DNA from: Bacillota bacterium
GTDB taxonomy: Bacteria > Bacillota > Clostridia > Oscillospirales > Ruminococcaceae
Reading direction: 5' to 3'
Length of the DNA stretch: 64,000 nucleotides
NCBI GenBank assembly: GCA_023396225.1
Contig: JAEWWT010000013.1
Coordinates: 1 to 64,000, forward strand
How positions within the stretch are numbered: position 1 is the stretch's first letter; the number at the start of each line of letters is the position of its first letter. A model generated the notes under the pieces. It worked only from the letters and a program-made list of their open reading frames with translations. It was not told where the DNA came from and searched no databases. Made by a program: the position numbers and the translations under genes. Below, one piece after another: positions 62,481 to 64,000 of this stretch.

Positions 62481-64000
62481 ATGGTGCGGAAAATGGCTTG
62501 TGTCGGATTTTCATATCTTGTAGGTTTATTTTTTGCATCATTTTTTAATTCAATGACCTTAATCCCTCTTGCCGTAGCAGTTGGATTAATTGCAGCTATA
62601 TGCCATGTTATTTGTAAGGTTGGTGACAAGACAAAGACAGCAATAGTATGCATATATTTCTGTGTTATTGGTATAGTTGTTTATTCTGCGTATTATGTTT
62701 TTATCCATAATAATATAACAAAATATGATGGGTATGAAATCATTATTAGCGGAGAGATTCTGGATGTTAATGATTATAGCGGGGATAAGTCGCTGTATAT
62801 AGTCAAGGGCAAAGTCAATAATGATGTCGAGGCTACACTGACATGCTTTTATGATTCAAAGAATTGCAAGAATGGCGATAAAGTAATTATTCACGGGAAT
62901 GCAGAAAGGTATGAAAATACATACGAATTTGCTTCTGAAGATTACTACTCATCAAAAGGTATATATCTGCAATGTGTTGATGTACAAAATTTTATTATAA
63001 TGAGGCACAATGGTTATTCTGTAGTTAATCTCTTGGATTCATATAGTAATAAGATTTATGAAACCATTGAAGATATTTTGCCTGAGCAAGAAAGTGCTGT
63101 TCTGATAGCAATGCTTTTCGGAGATAAATCTGGAATTGAAAGCAGCACAAAAGAAATCCTTTACAGAGCCGGAATAGGGCATATGATGGCTGTTTCTGGG
63201 GCTCATCTTGCTATAATATCAATACTTGCTTCTGAAATCTTGAAAATGTTCAGGGTAGGCAGGTATCCAAAGTTTATATTACAGATTTTGTTCATTCTTA
63301 CGTTCACAGTAATGTCGGGAATGTCAATATCAGTAATCAGATCTGCTATAATGATATTGATTCTACAGGTATCATCTTTATTTAAGCGAAGATATGATCT
63401 TCTGAATTCATTAGGTCTTGCTGTTTTATTGCTGACGGCATTTACTCCTTATGTTGTAAGGGATGCGTCATTTCTGCTTTCAGTTGCAGGAGTGTTTGGT
63501 GTTGGTGTGGTTGCACCTGCAATTATAAAGGAGTTTGAGAATAATTTTAATATTATTGCTCCTATTAAGTCTTTGATAATGTCGTTTACTGCTTCAATAG
63601 TGATGCTTCCCGTGTCTATGATGTTTTTTGATGAAACATCAGTGGTATCGCCTATATCAAATCTGTTATTGATACCATTGTGTACAATTGCATTAGTGCT
63701 GGTTGTGTTGGTTGCTATAACGGCATGTATACCTATTCTGGCTGTTCCGTTACTTACAATAAGTGGATTATGCTGTAAGTTGATAATAATTATATCTGAA
63801 TATATAGGAAAACAGAAGTGGGCATGCATTCCATTGGGGTTTCATTGGCTGAAAGTTAGTGTTATTATTATTTCATTATTAATTATAATTTTGTATTTTA
63901 TATCTAAGGATGCATTAGTTATTTTCTTTTTATCAATTTTTGCATTAACCTTGTCTGTATTTACTATTAACCTCCATAAAGCTGTGGAGGATGAAAACAT
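62481..64000 (+). CDS. comEC: ComEC/Rec2-family DNA-uptake channel protein, C-terminus beyond the window
   Basis: ATG 62481, with AGGGAGA upstream, opens a frame of 506 codons to the window edge. The N-terminal helices, an OB-like extracellular part and the Competence domain signature GIGHMMAVSGAHLAIIS (near residue 234) identify ComEC, which carries single-stranded DNA across the membrane. The usual metallo-beta-lactamase-like C-terminal domain would be outside the window. Unusually, it follows alaS and a HIT gene, with no comEA seen. Confidence 0.92.
   Translation, partial: MVRKMACVGFSYLVGLFFASFFNSMTLIPLAVAVGLIAAICHVICKVGDKTKTAIVCIYFCVIGIVVYSAYYVFIHNNITKYDGYEIIISGEILDVNDYSGDKSLYIVKGKVNNDVEATLTCFYDSKNCKNGDKVIIHGNAERYENTYEFASEDYYSSKGIYLQCVDVQNFIIMRHNGYSVVNLLDSYSNKIYETIEDILPEQESAVLIAMLFGDKSGIESSTKEILYRAGIGHMMAVSGAHLAIISILASEILKMFRVGRYPKFILQILFILTFTVMSGMSISVIRSAIMILILQVSSLFKRRYDLLNSLGLAVLLLTAFTPYVVRDASFLLSVAGVFGVGVVAPAIIKEFENNFNIIAPIKSLIMSFTASIVMLPVSMMFFDETSVVSPISNLLLIPLCTIALVLVVLVAITACIPILAVPLLTISGLCCKLIIIISEYIGKQKWACIPLGFHWLKVSVIIISLLIIILYFISKDALVIFFLSIFALTLSVFTINLHKAVEDEN

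Noticed and set aside
1..64000. CRISPR array, complete IS element, rRNA or prophage
   Set aside because: No regular spaced repeats, no transposase or integrase frame, no rRNA sequence and no phage structural genes were seen on either strand.

Overview
The window is AT-rich chromosomal DNA from an anaerobic, low-GC Gram-positive bacterium of class Clostridia. It most resembles Ruminococcaceae/Oscillospiraceae (Ruminococcus-like). This rests on the full eight-gene spoIIIA sporulation operon, spoIIID, an oxygen-sensitive ribonucleotide reductase (nrdD/nrdG), indolepyruvate:ferredoxin oxidoreductase, HPr kinase and RapZ/WhiA, and a THF riboswitch controlling a folate ECF transporter. The genus is an inference. 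No rRNA, canonical tRNA, CRISPR array, complete IS or prophage was seen.

Layout. 1-1.2 kb: debris of a mobile element, with broken pieces of proteins typical of integrative conjugative elements. 1.3-5.4 kb: metE-metF convergent with a LysR regulator; the metE and lysR promoters share a similar dyad. 5.4-6.0 kb: almost gene-free, with one possible 22-codon ORF. 6.0-11.7 kb (minus strand): a lipoprotein, then an aryl-pyruvate/aryl-acetate operon, iorA - small membrane protein - iorB - small membrane protein - paaK - ACT regulator. 11.9-16.6 kb (minus): moxR - DUF58 - transglutaminase operon. From about 17 kb nearly everything is on the plus strand. 17.0-26.2 kb: hprK - PHP phosphatase - murB - rapZ - whiA - dnaE - pfkA, with yvcK missing from its usual place. 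26.2-29.5 kb: THF riboswitch-folT, proC, a SpoIIM-like protein and a YesL-like protein. 29.5-37.7 kb: rpsO, pnp, a small membrane protein, recD2, comF-like, mreB-like and a BMP-family lipoprotein. 37.8-42.7 kb: spoIIIAA-AH. 42.8-53.1 kb: asp23-family gene, nusB, a TsaD-like paralogue, xseA, xseB, ispA, a DUF212 protein, dxs, tlyA, nadK, argR, recN. 53.2-58.8 kb: nrdD-nrdG behind an NrdR-type operator, an OppA-like lipoprotein and a Cys-rich clostridial protein. 58.8-64 kb: spoIIID (minus), alaS, a HIT protein and the start of comEC.

Functional themes: one-carbon/methionine metabolism (metE, metF, folT under THF control), aryl-acid metabolism coupled to ferredoxin, cell-wall and carbon regulation, isoprenoid synthesis (ispA, dxs), DNA repair and uptake (recD2, recN, xseAB, comF, comEC), and sporulation.

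The most unusual observation is a dispersed, structured intergenic element. Two clear copies (14384-14471 minus and 27003-27108 plus) are about 84% identical over 70 nt by hand alignment. Each sits in sense orientation just upstream of a start codon (transglutaminase and proC), and the 5' hairpin shows a compensatory base-pair change. A third, more divergent look-alike lies between murB and rapZ. I do not recognise it as a known RNA family.
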